DNA of 57,472 bases from Scatosoma sp045650185 (GTDB lineage: Bacteria > Bacillota > Clostridia > Christensenellales > Borkfalkiaceae): positions 1-57,472 of the forward strand of contig JAZRQY010000002.1 in NCBI GenBank assembly GCA_045650185.1, read 5' to 3'. How positions within the stretch are numbered: position 1 is the first letter of the stretch; each line of letters opens with the position of its first letter. Position numbers and translations under genes: made by a program. The notes under the pieces were generated by a model that saw nothing but the letters and a program-made list of their open reading frames with translations, was not told the DNA's origin and made no database searches. Shown in pieces: positions 7,994-15,096 of this stretch.

Positions 7994-8386
7994 ATGGAGT
8001 TTAGCGAAATTTATAAAAGAGTTTTTGAAATCAATCCCAGCTTGAAAGACAAGATTGAAAACGAAAGGAAAGACTTTTGCGTTATTAACTTTCATGAGTA
8101 TTTAACGCTTGGATTTGATGATGATTATATTGATGTCAATCATGGATTCACGCATGCGCATCTTGATGGAGCGGATAACAAGCTATTTTTTGATATTATT
8201 CAAGGAAATATGGTTTTTGTGCAAGACACGCGAAAGTTTTCAATAAGAATGTTTTCCTTATTGCAACCCTGGAATTTGAAAATAATGAGCAAACAAAAAT
8301 TTGAAACTAAAAAAGCTTCACTTATGAAGAAGAAGTATTTGCGCATATATACAGCAAATGAAATCATAAAAAGAAACGAAAAGTGA
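7994..8386 (+). CDS. Cassette gene 3, small hypothetical protein
   Basis: A 130-residue protein; ATG 7994 is preceded by AAGGAG at 7982-7987. It is cytoplasmic by composition, with a lysine-rich C-terminal third (KQKFETKKASLMKKKYL). I do not recognise a family. Codon use is AT-rich, like the other two cassette genes and unlike rlmD or thrC. It occupies one full unit of the array, between the sites at 7956 and 8450, in the same orientation as the others, so a similar protective role is possible but only by association. Confidence 0.55.
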   Translation: MEFSEIYKRVFEINPSLKDKIENERKDFCVINFHEYLTLGFDDDYIDVNHGFTHAHLDGADNKLFFDIIQGNMVFVQDTRKFSIRMFSLLQPWNLKIMSKQKFETKKASLMKKKYLRIYTANEIIKRNEK

Positions 8387-8449
8387 GACTTTAAGGTATT
8401 ACACCACCCCCGCTTTTCGACCATTTTGAAACCTTTTGGAGTCTAGACC
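8385..8449 (+). repeat. Cassette site 3
   Basis: AGACTTTAAGGT at 8386-8397 and ACCTTTTGGAGTCT at 8431-8444, joined directly to the right-hand copy of the rlmD 3' end at 8450. Confidence 0.75.
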
Positions 8450-8493
8450 CACGTAGAAACCTTGGTTTGCCTTGCACGCAAGGCGGACTAAAA
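8450..8493 (+). repeat. Right 44-base direct repeat, original rlmD 3' end
   Basis: Exact copy of 6698-6741. It still encodes HVETLVCLARKAD and the stop codon, but there is no gene body in front of it. It is followed by the leader of the DUF1292 gene, so it is probably the ancestral end of rlmD. Confidence 0.85.
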
Positions 8494-8511
8494 AACGGAG
8501 AGAAGAAAGAG

Positions 8512-8775
8512 ATGGAAAAGAAAATAAACAATATCTTATTGTTTACCGCGAAGGACGGAACACAGCTGACGTTTAAGGTGTTGTTCACTTTCCATAGCGA
8601 GCGATTCAATAAAGACTACGCAATCTTCTACAACGAAGCGGACGAAGAACAAATCATCGTCTATTCGTTCACCGAAGACAACGTTTTGTCTTTGGTGGAA
8701 ACGGAAGAAGAGTACGAAGAAATCGACCGCGCGGTGGATGCTTTCGCGGAAGAAGAAGCGATTACAAAGGAATAA
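8512..8775 (+). CDS. DUF1292 family protein
   Basis: An 87-residue acidic protein of the DUF1292 type found across Firmicutes: a short beta-rich module (NILLFTAKDGTQLTFKVLFTF, then DYAIFYNEADEEQIIVYSF) and an acidic helix (EEEYEEIDRAVDAFAEEE). Function unknown. The start is ATG 8512 behind GGAGAGAAGAAAG. Its leader begins in the duplicated rlmD 3' end, which suggests that in the ancestor it was the next gene of the rlmD operon. Confidence 0.8.
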   Translation: MEKKINNILLFTAKDGTQLTFKVLFTFHSERFNKDYAIFYNEADEEQIIVYSFTEDNVLSLVETEEEYEEIDRAVDAFAEEEAITKE

Positions 8776-8859
8776 AGGGCGCGCTAACGAGTTTGATGCA
8801 AATTTGGCTCTTCTTCAGCGACCTACAAATAAATACTACTTATCAAAAGGAGAAAAAAT

Positions 8860-9318
8860 ATGATCTTTGACACCTTAAAAAATTGCGAAAAATATTACGG
8901 CGTACACAGCGGCTTTGCGCAGGCGTTTGATTTCATCAAAAAAGCAGTGGAAGAAAACTACGCAGTCGGCAAATATGAAATCGACGGCAGAAAAATCCAC
9001 GCCAGCGTGCAAGAATATAACGGCAAAGCCGAGGCGGACGCAAAATACGAAGGACATAGAAAATATATTGACATTCAATACATCGCTTGTGGGGCGGAAT
9101 ACATGCAGGTTGTAGACGTCCAAAAAGCAACGTTGAAGACGGACTATAACGAAGAAAAGGACGTCGAATTTTATCACGACTGCGATAAAGCAGGAAAAAT
9201 CCTTGTAGAGGCAGGTGAGTACGGGATTTTCTTCCCCAACGATATCCACAAACCGGCTCTTGCTGTTGACGGCAATTCTGCTCCTATCAAAAAGATTTTG
9301 GTAAAAATCGCGCTCTAA
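8860..9318 (+). CDS. YhcH/YjgK/YiaL (DUF386) family protein
   Basis: A 152-residue cupin-type protein of the DUF386 family. Family members include EbgC and proteins tied to sialic acid and uronate use, thought to act on sugar anomers. Visible markers are the metal-type His/Glu residues in YEGHRKYIDIQY (about 67-78), VDVQKATL, and FFPNDIHKPAL (about 126-136). AAAGGAG lies before ATG. It begins a run of sugar genes (GDSL hydrolase, ROK kinase, uxaC, kdgA, kdgK), so a role in handling a uronate or amino sugar is likely. Confidence 0.85.
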   Translation: MIFDTLKNCEKYYGVHSGFAQAFDFIKKAVEENYAVGKYEIDGRKIHASVQEYNGKAEADAKYEGHRKYIDIQYIACGAEYMQVVDVQKATLKTDYNEEKDVEFYHDCDKAGKILVEAGEYGIFFPNDIHKPALAVDGNSAPIKKILVKIAL

Positions 9319-9368
9319 ATAGGCGCGAACTGGCGTTTATAATCCGTCAAAATAAAAAGGAGAAAAAC

Positions 9369-10013
9369 ATGAAAAAGATTGTTTTAATTGGCGATTCTAT
9401 CAGAATGGGCTACGATAAGTACGTTAAAGACGCGTTGAGCGGAACTGCCGAAGTGTTTTATCCTGCCGACAATTGTCGATTTGCCGTACACCTTTTACGC
9501 TATATGCACGAATGGAAAGCAAGGGGGAACTGGGGTGATGACGTTGATCTCGTGCATTGGAACGCAGGGCTTTGGGATGCGCTCGAATTATTCGGGGACG
9601 AGCCACTTACCTCTCTTTCTTATTACGGCGAAGCGATTGCTAGGATAGACAAAAGACTTCGTATGCTGTTCCCGAAAGCAAAACTCGTGTTCGCAACGTC
9701 GACTACTGTAAACGAAAAAATCGCTAACCCTGACTTTATGCGCCACAACGCAACCATCGAAAAATATAACGAAGTTGCGCTGCGCGCTTTGGAGGGAACG
9801 GATACCGTTATTAACGATTTGTATCCGCTTACGGCATCCCTTCCGGAATCGTATCATTCCGACTGGGTGCATTTCTACACGCCGGAAGGCACGGAACAGA
9901 TCGGCGGCAGAGTTTTGTCCGTGATTTGCGACCTTCTTGATATTAAAGCGGAGCAGGTCAATATCGAAGATTTCAAACCCGAAAATTATTCAAAGAGCAA
10001 TATCGGTTATTAA
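9369..10013 (+). CDS. SGNH/GDSL-type hydrolase
   Basis: A 214-residue serine hydrolase without signal peptide. Block I is KIVLIGDSIRMGY with the nucleophile Ser at about residue 9, and the acid/base pair is in SDWVHFYTPEG (block V, D-x-x-H). A central WNAGLWD is seen where block III places Gly or Asn. Such enzymes often deacetylate sugars or oligosaccharides; given the uronate genes that follow, a sugar esterase role inside the cell is plausible. It is 50 bases behind the YhcH gene and preceded by AAAAGGAG. Confidence 0.8.
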   Translation: MKKIVLIGDSIRMGYDKYVKDALSGTAEVFYPADNCRFAVHLLRYMHEWKARGNWGDDVDLVHWNAGLWDALELFGDEPLTSLSYYGEAIARIDKRLRMLFPKAKLVFATSTTVNEKIANPDFMRHNATIEKYNEVALRALEGTDTVINDLYPLTASLPESYHSDWVHFYTPEGTEQIGGRVLSVICDLLDIKAEQVNIEDFKPENYSKSNIGY

Positions 10014-10052
10014 GTTATCCATTTTTGTTGGGCGCATTCATTGAATCCCCTC

Positions 10053-10107
10053 TTGACAACACTTTTGAAAAGGAATATAATAGAAAAAGTGCAAGGCTCT
10101 GCCTTGA
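10053..10107 (+). promoter_or_regulatory. Promoter and leader hairpin of the ROK gene
   Basis: TTGACA (10053-10058) and TATAAT (10076-10081), 17-base spacer. A six-base stem CAAGGC/GCCTTG with a TCT loop lies just after the expected start of transcription. Confidence 0.65.
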
Positions 10108-10130
10108 CAATGGAAAATGAAGGAGTTGCT

Positions 10131-11120
10131 ATGGAAAAATACATACTTGCAATCGACCTTGGAGGCATGAGCGCAAAGGGCGCAATTTTCTCCTTAGACG
10201 GAGAGCTTTTACAAGAGGATAAGGTAAAGACTTGCGCGGCGTGTGGCTTTGAAGGCACGGTGCAGGATTTGGCTGCGCTTGCCGTGAAACTCGTAGAAAA
10301 AGCAGGCGGCAGTATGGACGAGGTTGCCGCAATCGGTATGGGCGCGCCCGGGGTTGTGGACAGCAACGAGGGTGTGATCCTTCGTTGGAGTAATTTCGGC
10401 TGGGTGAACGCGCCGCTTGCAGGAAGATTGTCGGAGCTGACGGGTAAACCCGTCTACGTTGCCAACGATGCGAACGTTGCCGCGCTTGGAGAATCGAAAT
10501 TCGGCGCAACCGCAAAATACCAAAGCAGTATTCTTTTGACCATCGGCACGGGTGTCGGCGGCGGTATGGTGTTCGACGGAAAGTTGATCGAAGGATTCAG
10601 AAGCGCAGGCGCAGAGTTGGGGCATATCACCATTCGAGAGGGCGGCTTGCCCTGTGCTTGCGGACGTCGCGGCTGTTATGAAAAGTACGCATCGGCAACT
10701 GCGCTTATTCAGCAGACCCGATCGGCGATGGCGGAAGATTTGAACAGCGAGATGTGGAAAATTGTAGAAGGAAAAATGGAGAAGGTGGACGGCAGAACGG
10801 CGTTTGCGGCGGCAAGGCTCGGTGATAAAACGGCGGAAAAAGTCGTTCGTCAATTCGTGGGCTATCTGTCTGAAGGGATTGCCGACTTCGTCAATATTTT
10901 GCGACCCGAAGCAATCGTCTTAGGGGGCGGAATTGCGAACGAAGGTGAGGCTCTGTTTGCTCCCCTTCGCGAAGCGGTGGATTCCAGGACGTATATCGCG
11001 ATGGACATCGTACCCCTCAAAATCGTAGGCGCAAAGCTTGGCAACCGAGCAGGCGTGTACGGCGCGTACGCCTTAGCAAAAAGCAAACTCAGCCCTTCTA
11101 GCGAATGTGGCAAGCAATAA
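10131..11120 (+). CDS. ROK family sugar kinase
   Basis: A 329-residue ROK kinase, likely acting on glucose or an N-acetylhexosamine. ATG 10131 is chosen because it follows AAGGAG by five bases and lies after the promoter; upstream in-frame sequence includes the promoter itself. Motifs: phosphate loop AIDLGGMSAKGAIF (5-18), YVANDANVAALGE (catalytic Asp), TIGTGVGGGMV, and the zinc site CACGRRGCYEKYAS with the preceding ELGH histidine. There is no N-terminal DNA-binding domain, so it is a kinase, not a NagC/XylR repressor. LuxS follows 20 bases later. Confidence 0.88.
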   Translation: MEKYILAIDLGGMSAKGAIFSLDGELLQEDKVKTCAACGFEGTVQDLAALAVKLVEKAGGSMDEVAAIGMGAPGVVDSNEGVILRWSNFGWVNAPLAGRLSELTGKPVYVANDANVAALGESKFGATAKYQSSILLTIGTGVGGGMVFDGKLIEGFRSAGAELGHITIREGGLPCACGRRGCYEKYASATALIQQTRSAMAEDLNSEMWKIVEGKMEKVDGRTAFAAARLGDKTAEKVVRQFVGYLSEGIADFVNILRPEAIVLGGGIANEGEALFAPLREAVDSRTYIAMDIVPLKIVGAKLGNRAGVYGAYALAKSKLSPSSECGKQ

Positions 11121-11140
11121 AGCGGATGAGGAAAAAAATC

Positions 11141-11602
11141 ATGCAAAAAATTGCAAGTTTTCAGGTCAACCACGACCTCTTGGAAAAGGGAATGTATATC
11201 TCTCGTATCGACGGGGACGTGGTCACCTACGACGTAAGAATGAAAAAGCCGAACGGCGGGGATTACTTTAACATGAGCGCCGCCCACACCTTAGAGCATT
11301 TGTTTGCGACCTACGCTCGTAATTCTGCGTGGGGAAACGAGGTGGTGTACGTAGGGCCGATGGGCTGTCGTACGGGGTTTTATCTGCTCCTTCGCGCGTC
11401 CGTATTGGCAGAGAACGCCATTCGTTTGGTGCAGGAGAGTATGGCGTTTGCACGTGATTTTGCAGGGGAAATCCCCGGCAATACGAAGGTGGAATGTGGT
11501 AATTACCTCGACCACGACTTGGCTGGCGCAAAGGCGCTTGCCGCAGATATGGCTACCGTTTTAGACGGCTGGCAACCTCAGGACCTGCAATACAAGGTCT
11601 GA
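11141..11602 (+). CDS. luxS: S-ribosylhomocysteine lyase
   Basis: LuxS splits S-ribosylhomocysteine into homocysteine and the AI-2 precursor DPD as part of methyl-cycle recycling. The 153 residues contain the metal site HTLEH (His49, His53) and Cys119 in VECGNYLDHDL, and the catalytic Cys76 in GPMGCRTGFYLLL. The start ATG 11141 follows a GAGG site; the longer frame would overlap the ROK gene. It probably shares the ROK transcript. No pfs (mtnN) gene is in the window. Confidence 0.95.
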   Translation: MQKIASFQVNHDLLEKGMYISRIDGDVVTYDVRMKKPNGGDYFNMSAAHTLEHLFATYARNSAWGNEVVYVGPMGCRTGFYLLLRASVLAENAIRLVQESMAFARDFAGEIPGNTKVECGNYLDHDLAGAKALAADMATVLDGWQPQDLQYKV

Positions 11603-11618
11603 TAGGCAAAAATGGTGT

Positions 11619-11632
11619 TGTTGTTAACAACA
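11619..11632. promoter_or_regulatory. Palindrome, candidate operator of the uronate operon
   Basis: TGTTGTTAACAACA is a perfect 14-base palindrome 40 bases upstream of the uxaC -35 box. LacI- and GntR-family sugar regulators often bind such TTGTTAACAA-like sites; no regulator gene is in the window. Confidence 0.4.
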
Positions 11633-11671
11633 CAACTGCAAAAAAATCCAAAAATGTTTTCGTTTATCCCA

Positions 11672-11700
11672 TTGACAAGTCGATAAAAAAGGGGTATAAT
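11672..11700 (+). promoter_or_regulatory. uxaC operon promoter
   Basis: TTGACA (11672-11677) and TATAAT (11695-11700) with a 17-base spacer. Confidence 0.75.
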
Positions 11701-11752
11701 AGTGCATAAGATGATAAGACTGGAGTATTTCGGCCTTAAAGGAGAATAAAGA

Positions 11753-13144
11753 ATGAGCTACATCAAAGACGAATTTTTGTTAAAAACAAAGACGGCGCAA
11801 AAGCTGTACTTTGGATATGCAAAGGATATGCCGATTTTCGACTATCATTGCCACCTTCCCGAAAAGCAGATTTTGGAAAACAAGCCTTTCTCGGACGTAT
11901 TTGAAATCTGGTTGGCTGGCGACCACTATAAGTGGCGCTTGATGCGTAACTACGGCGTGGACGAGCGTATGATTACGGGCGATGCAACCAACAAGGAAAA
12001 GTTTGTTGCATACTGCAAGACGCTGGGCACGGCGTTTGGCAACCCCCTCTACCATTGGTCGCAGGTGGAACTCAAAGACTTCTTCAACTGCGAGCTGGAA
12101 ATCAACGAGGAGAACGCAGAACAGATTTGGGACTGGTGCAACGAATACATTCGTTTGAACAACATCACGCCTCAGTCGTTGATTGAAAAATCCAACGTAA
12201 AATACCTGTTCACGACCAACGAAGCGTTCGACGATTTGTCCACCTTCGAGGCGATTGCGAAGAAGGACTACGCATTCAAGGTATACCCTGCTTTCCGCGC
12301 AGACAAGCTGATGGGCGTAGAGATGGCGGCGTACAACGACTTTATCGCAAAGGTAGAGGCGCTCACCACGAAGATTGAGGATATGGACGCTTTGGAAAAG
12401 GCAATTGAAACCCGTTTGCAGGCATTCCTTGCGGTAGGCTGTAAAGCAACCGATATCGCTCTTGAGAACGTATACGAAATTTCCTCCCGTGAGGATGCGG
12501 AAGCGGTCTTCAAAAAACGTCGCTCGGGCGCAATGGTCACGGACAAAGAAGCGGAAGTGTTCAAGGGCTACTTGACCTATTTCCTCTTCAAGCTGTACGC
12601 AAAATACGGTTTGGCTACCGAATTGCACGTAGGCGCAATGCGTAACAACAACACGAAGATGTTTGGCGTGCTTGGCGCAGACACCGGCTTTGACAGCATT
12701 TCGGAATTCAACAGCATTCACAACATGTCCCGTCTGTTTGACAGATTGAACAATGAAAATGCTCTGCCTAAGACGATTGTCTTCAATTTGAACCCGAAGA
12801 TGAACTCGGAGATTATGACGCTCATTGGTTGCTTCCAAGACAGCGTAGCAAGAGGTAAGTTGCAATTCGGTCCTGCTTGGTGGTTCTTGGATAACAAAGT
12901 GGGCATGGAAAGACACCTTGAGGATATGACGGCTACGGGGCACTTGGGCGCATTCGTCGGTATGTTGACGGACAGCCGTTCGCTCCTTTCCTATCCTCGT
13001 CATCATTATTTCAGACGCATCCTTTGCAACTACTTGGGCAATATGATGGAAAACGGAGAAATGACCACCGACCTTGCATTCGTAGGCAAAGTGGTACAGG
13101 ATATTTCTTATAACAACGCTGTGGCGTATTTGGAGGTAGAATAA
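11753..13144 (+). CDS. uxaC: Glucuronate/galacturonate isomerase
   Basis: UxaC turns D-glucuronate and D-galacturonate into fructuronate and tagaturonate, the first step of uronate breakdown. It is a 463-residue amidohydrolase-fold enzyme; FDYHCHLPEKQI (about 28-39) carries the metal-type H-x-H, and the family segments GDHYKWRLMRNYGV, LHVGAMRNNN and DSRSLLSYPRHHYFRRIL are all present. The gene is first in a transcript with kdgA 3 bases later. The oxidoreductase and dehydratase that link it to kdgK (uxaB/uxuB, uxaA/uxuA) are not in the window. Confidence 0.95.
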   Translation: MSYIKDEFLLKTKTAQKLYFGYAKDMPIFDYHCHLPEKQILENKPFSDVFEIWLAGDHYKWRLMRNYGVDERMITGDATNKEKFVAYCKTLGTAFGNPLYHWSQVELKDFFNCELEINEENAEQIWDWCNEYIRLNNITPQSLIEKSNVKYLFTTNEAFDDLSTFEAIAKKDYAFKVYPAFRADKLMGVEMAAYNDFIAKVEALTTKIEDMDALEKAIETRLQAFLAVGCKATDIALENVYEISSREDAEAVFKKRRSGAMVTDKEAEVFKGYLTYFLFKLYAKYGLATELHVGAMRNNNTKMFGVLGADTGFDSISEFNSIHNMSRLFDRLNNENALPKTIVFNLNPKMNSEIMTLIGCFQDSVARGKLQFGPAWWFLDNKVGMERHLEDMTATGHLGAFVGMLTDSRSLLSYPRHHYFRRILCNYLGNMMENGEMTTDLAFVGKVVQDISYNNAVAYLEVE

Positions 13145-13146
13145 AA

Positions 13147-13707
13147 ATGGATAAACTTATTCCCGTTGTCGTAATTAAAGAACTTTCCGAAACGGAAAAA
13201 GTAATGAAAGCATTGCGTAATCACGGCATCAACTGCGCGGAGATTACGTTTAGAACGGCTTGCGCGGCGGAAGCGATTGCGCTTGCGTGCGAAAAATTCC
13301 CCGATATGAACGTCGGCGCAGGCACGGTTATCAACGGCGAGCAATGCGAGGCTGCTTTGCAGGCTGGCGCAAAGTTCATCGTTTCCCCCGGTTTGTCCGT
13401 GGACGTTGCAAAGATTTGTAAGTTCCGTGGCGTGCCTTACTATCCCGGTTGCGTAACCCCCACCGAGATTATGCAGGCAATCGAGCTGGGTATCAACGTC
13501 GTTAAATTCTTCCCTGCAAACGTATACGGCGGTTTGAAGGCGTTGAAGGCGTTGGCTGCTCCGTTCCCTCAAATCAAGTTCATTCCTACGGGCGGCGTAG
13601 ACAGAGCAAACCTCGACGAGTTCCTTGCGTTTGAAAAGGTATACGCAGTAGGCGGTAGCTTTATGGTAAAAGAAGCTCTCGATAAATGGGAAGCAGAGAA
13701 TAAATAA
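13147..13707 (+). CDS. kdgA: KDPG/KHG aldolase
   Basis: Splits 2-keto-3-deoxy-6-phosphogluconate into pyruvate and glyceraldehyde 3-phosphate, ending the uronate route. It has 186 residues, slightly shorter than the usual 200-215. Motifs: AEITFRT (catalytic Glu at about 32), GAGTVINGEQ, SPGL, and the Schiff-base lysine in NVVKFFPAN (Lys about 120), with TGGV for phosphate binding. Start ATG lies two bases after the uxaC stop codon. KdgK follows after a hairpin-rich gap. Confidence 0.93.
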   Translation: MDKLIPVVVIKELSETEKVMKALRNHGINCAEITFRTACAAEAIALACEKFPDMNVGAGTVINGEQCEAALQAGAKFIVSPGLSVDVAKICKFRGVPYYPGCVTPTEIMQAIELGINVVKFFPANVYGGLKALKALAAPFPQIKFIPTGGVDRANLDEFLAFEKVYAVGGSFMVKEALDKWEAENK

Positions 13708-13719
13708 CAGAGTTATTTA

Positions 13720-13916
13720 AAGTGAATTGCCTGTCGGCGTGCATTGTTGCAAGACAACGTGAATTGGCTTGCGATGCAAGCCGTGAAAAGCAAGGCGTTG
13801 CCTTGCGTTGTGGAATATTCCATAACGACCGTTATGGCGGTCAATTCACAAAAAACAAAGTTTTTTAATTCACGACGGTTTACCGTCAATTCACGCGCAG
13901 TATTGCGCAATTCACT
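13720..13916. repeat. Tandem hairpin array with AATTCAC spacers
   Basis: Between kdgA and kdgK the DNA is a chain of short hairpins separated by AATTCAC or GTGAATT. Clear units are GCTTGC/GCAAGC, GCAAGGC/GCCTTGC, CCATAAC/GTTATGG, AAAAAAC/GTTTTTT, GACGGT/ACCGTC and GCGCA/TGCGC. The last four are joined by AATTCAC. One more unit lies at 22763 and a related array at 40683. Confidence 0.8.
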
Positions 13917-13942
13917 ATAAAAAATTATTAGGAGAAAATATT

Positions 13943-14962
13943 ATGAAAGTTATTACTTTAGGCGAATTGATGTTGCGTCTTGCACCCGAAGGCTACACCC
14001 GTTTCGTACAGGCTGAAAAGTACGGCGCTACCTACGGTGGTGGCGAAGCAAACGTTGCCGTTTCCTTGGCAAACTACGGCGTAGACGCGGCGTTTGTAAC
14101 CAAGCTCCCTTCCCATGAAATTGGTCAGGCGGCTGTAAACTCTTTGAGAAAGTTCGGCGTTGACACCTCGAAGATCGTTCGTGGTGGCGCGCGCGTTGGT
14201 ATCTACTACCTCGAAAAGGGCGCAAGCCAACGTCCCAGCAAGGTTATCTATGACCGCGCAGGCTCGGCATTTGCTCTTTCCAAGACGGAAGAATACGACT
14301 GGAACGCAATCTTTGAAGGTGTGGACTGGTTCCACTTCACGGGTATTACCCCGGCTCTTGGCGCAAACGTTGCTGAACTCACCGAAGAGGCTTGTAAGGC
14401 AGCAAAAGCAAAGGGCGTGAAGATTTCCTGCGACCTCAACTACCGCAACAAGCTGTGGACGAAGGCAGAGGCTCGTGAAACGATGACCAAGCTCATGCAG
14501 TACGTAGACGTTTGTATCTCCAACGAGGAAGATGCGCACGACGTATTCGGCATCACCGCAGAGGACACCGACGTTACGAGCGGTAAGTTGAACAAGGCGG
14601 CTTATGAATCGGTTGCTCGTCAGCTGAAGGATAAGTTCGGTTTCAAATACGTAGCAATCACCTTGAGAACTTCCCTCTCCGCAAACGACAACAAGTGGGC
14701 TGGTATGCTGTATGACGGCGAAAAGGCGCATTTCTCGAAGGAATACTTGATGCACATCGTAGACCGCGTAGGCGGCGGCGACTCTTTCGGCGGCGGCTTG
14801 ATTTACGCCCTTCTGAACGGTTATGATTGCCAGAATGCAATCGAATTTGCGGTAGCGGCAAGCTGCTTGAAGCACTCCATCGAAGGCGACTACAACATGG
14901 TTTCCGTAGACGAAGTGAAAAAGCTGGCTGGTGGCGATGCAAGCGGACGCGTGCAGAGATAA
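13943..14962 (+). CDS. kdgK: 2-keto-3-deoxygluconate kinase
   Basis: A 339-residue PfkB/ribokinase-fold enzyme that phosphorylates KDG to KDPG, the substrate of the upstream kdgA product. Visible are the opening VITLGELMLRLAPEG, the sugar-binding GGGEANVAVSLANYG (about 33-47), and the C-terminal signature HIVDRVGGGDSFGGGLIYALL with the catalytic Asp. AGGAG precedes the ATG. The array of hairpins in front may separate its expression from uxaC-kdgA. A good terminator follows. Confidence 0.9.
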   Translation: MKVITLGELMLRLAPEGYTRFVQAEKYGATYGGGEANVAVSLANYGVDAAFVTKLPSHEIGQAAVNSLRKFGVDTSKIVRGGARVGIYYLEKGASQRPSKVIYDRAGSAFALSKTEEYDWNAIFEGVDWFHFTGITPALGANVAELTEEACKAAKAKGVKISCDLNYRNKLWTKAEARETMTKLMQYVDVCISNEEDAHDVFGITAEDTDVTSGKLNKAAYESVARQLKDKFGFKYVAITLRTSLSANDNKWAGMLYDGEKAHFSKEYLMHIVDRVGGGDSFGGGLIYALLNGYDCQNAIEFAVAASCLKHSIEGDYNMVSVDEVKKLAGGDASGRVQR

Positions 14963-14989
14963 TCAAAAAAGGAATTCAATACGGACACG

Positions 14990-15024
14990 GTGCCTCCAAA
15001 TTTGATTTGGGGGCACTTTTTCTT
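14990..15024 (+). terminator. kdgK terminator
   Basis: GTGCCTCCAAA (14990-15000) pairs with TTTGGGGGCAC (15006-15016) with one G-T pair, then TTTTTCTT. Confidence 0.8.
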
Positions 15025-15096
15025 ATCTTATCGGTGTAAACTTTTTACGGGTTGGGCATATAATAACTACGGAGCGAAAAAAAAGGAGGAAGATAG

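Larger units (their letters stand above)
6698..8493 (+). mobile_element. Cassette array inserted in the rlmD 3' end
   Basis: The stretch between the two 44-base direct repeats contains five CACGT-type rlmD-end sequences (6698, 6908, 7498, 7956, 8450) and three small genes in one orientation, each lying between two such sites. Three of the sites are preceded by a near-identical 57-60 base imperfect inverted repeat. No integrase or transposase is present. Downstream of 8493 comes the leader of a housekeeping-type gene (DUF1292), as expected if rlmD and DUF1292 were once adjacent. The 3' ends of rum genes are known integration sites of conjugative elements; the cassette nature is my inference from the repeats. 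Confidence 0.75.

Noticed and set aside
7435..8449. Standard integron attC sites
   Set aside because: The GTTRRRY/RYYYAAC core is absent and no IntI is present; the sites are attC-like in shape only.
11780..13006. 408-codon open frame on the minus strand
   Set aside because: It is fully antisense to uxaC, has no ribosome site and is rich in unlikely residues; a shadow of codon bias in uxaC.
13720..13916. Possible CRISPR array
   Set aside because: The constant part is only seven bases and the units between are palindromic and of unequal length; there are no cas genes. It is a hairpin array, not CRISPR.
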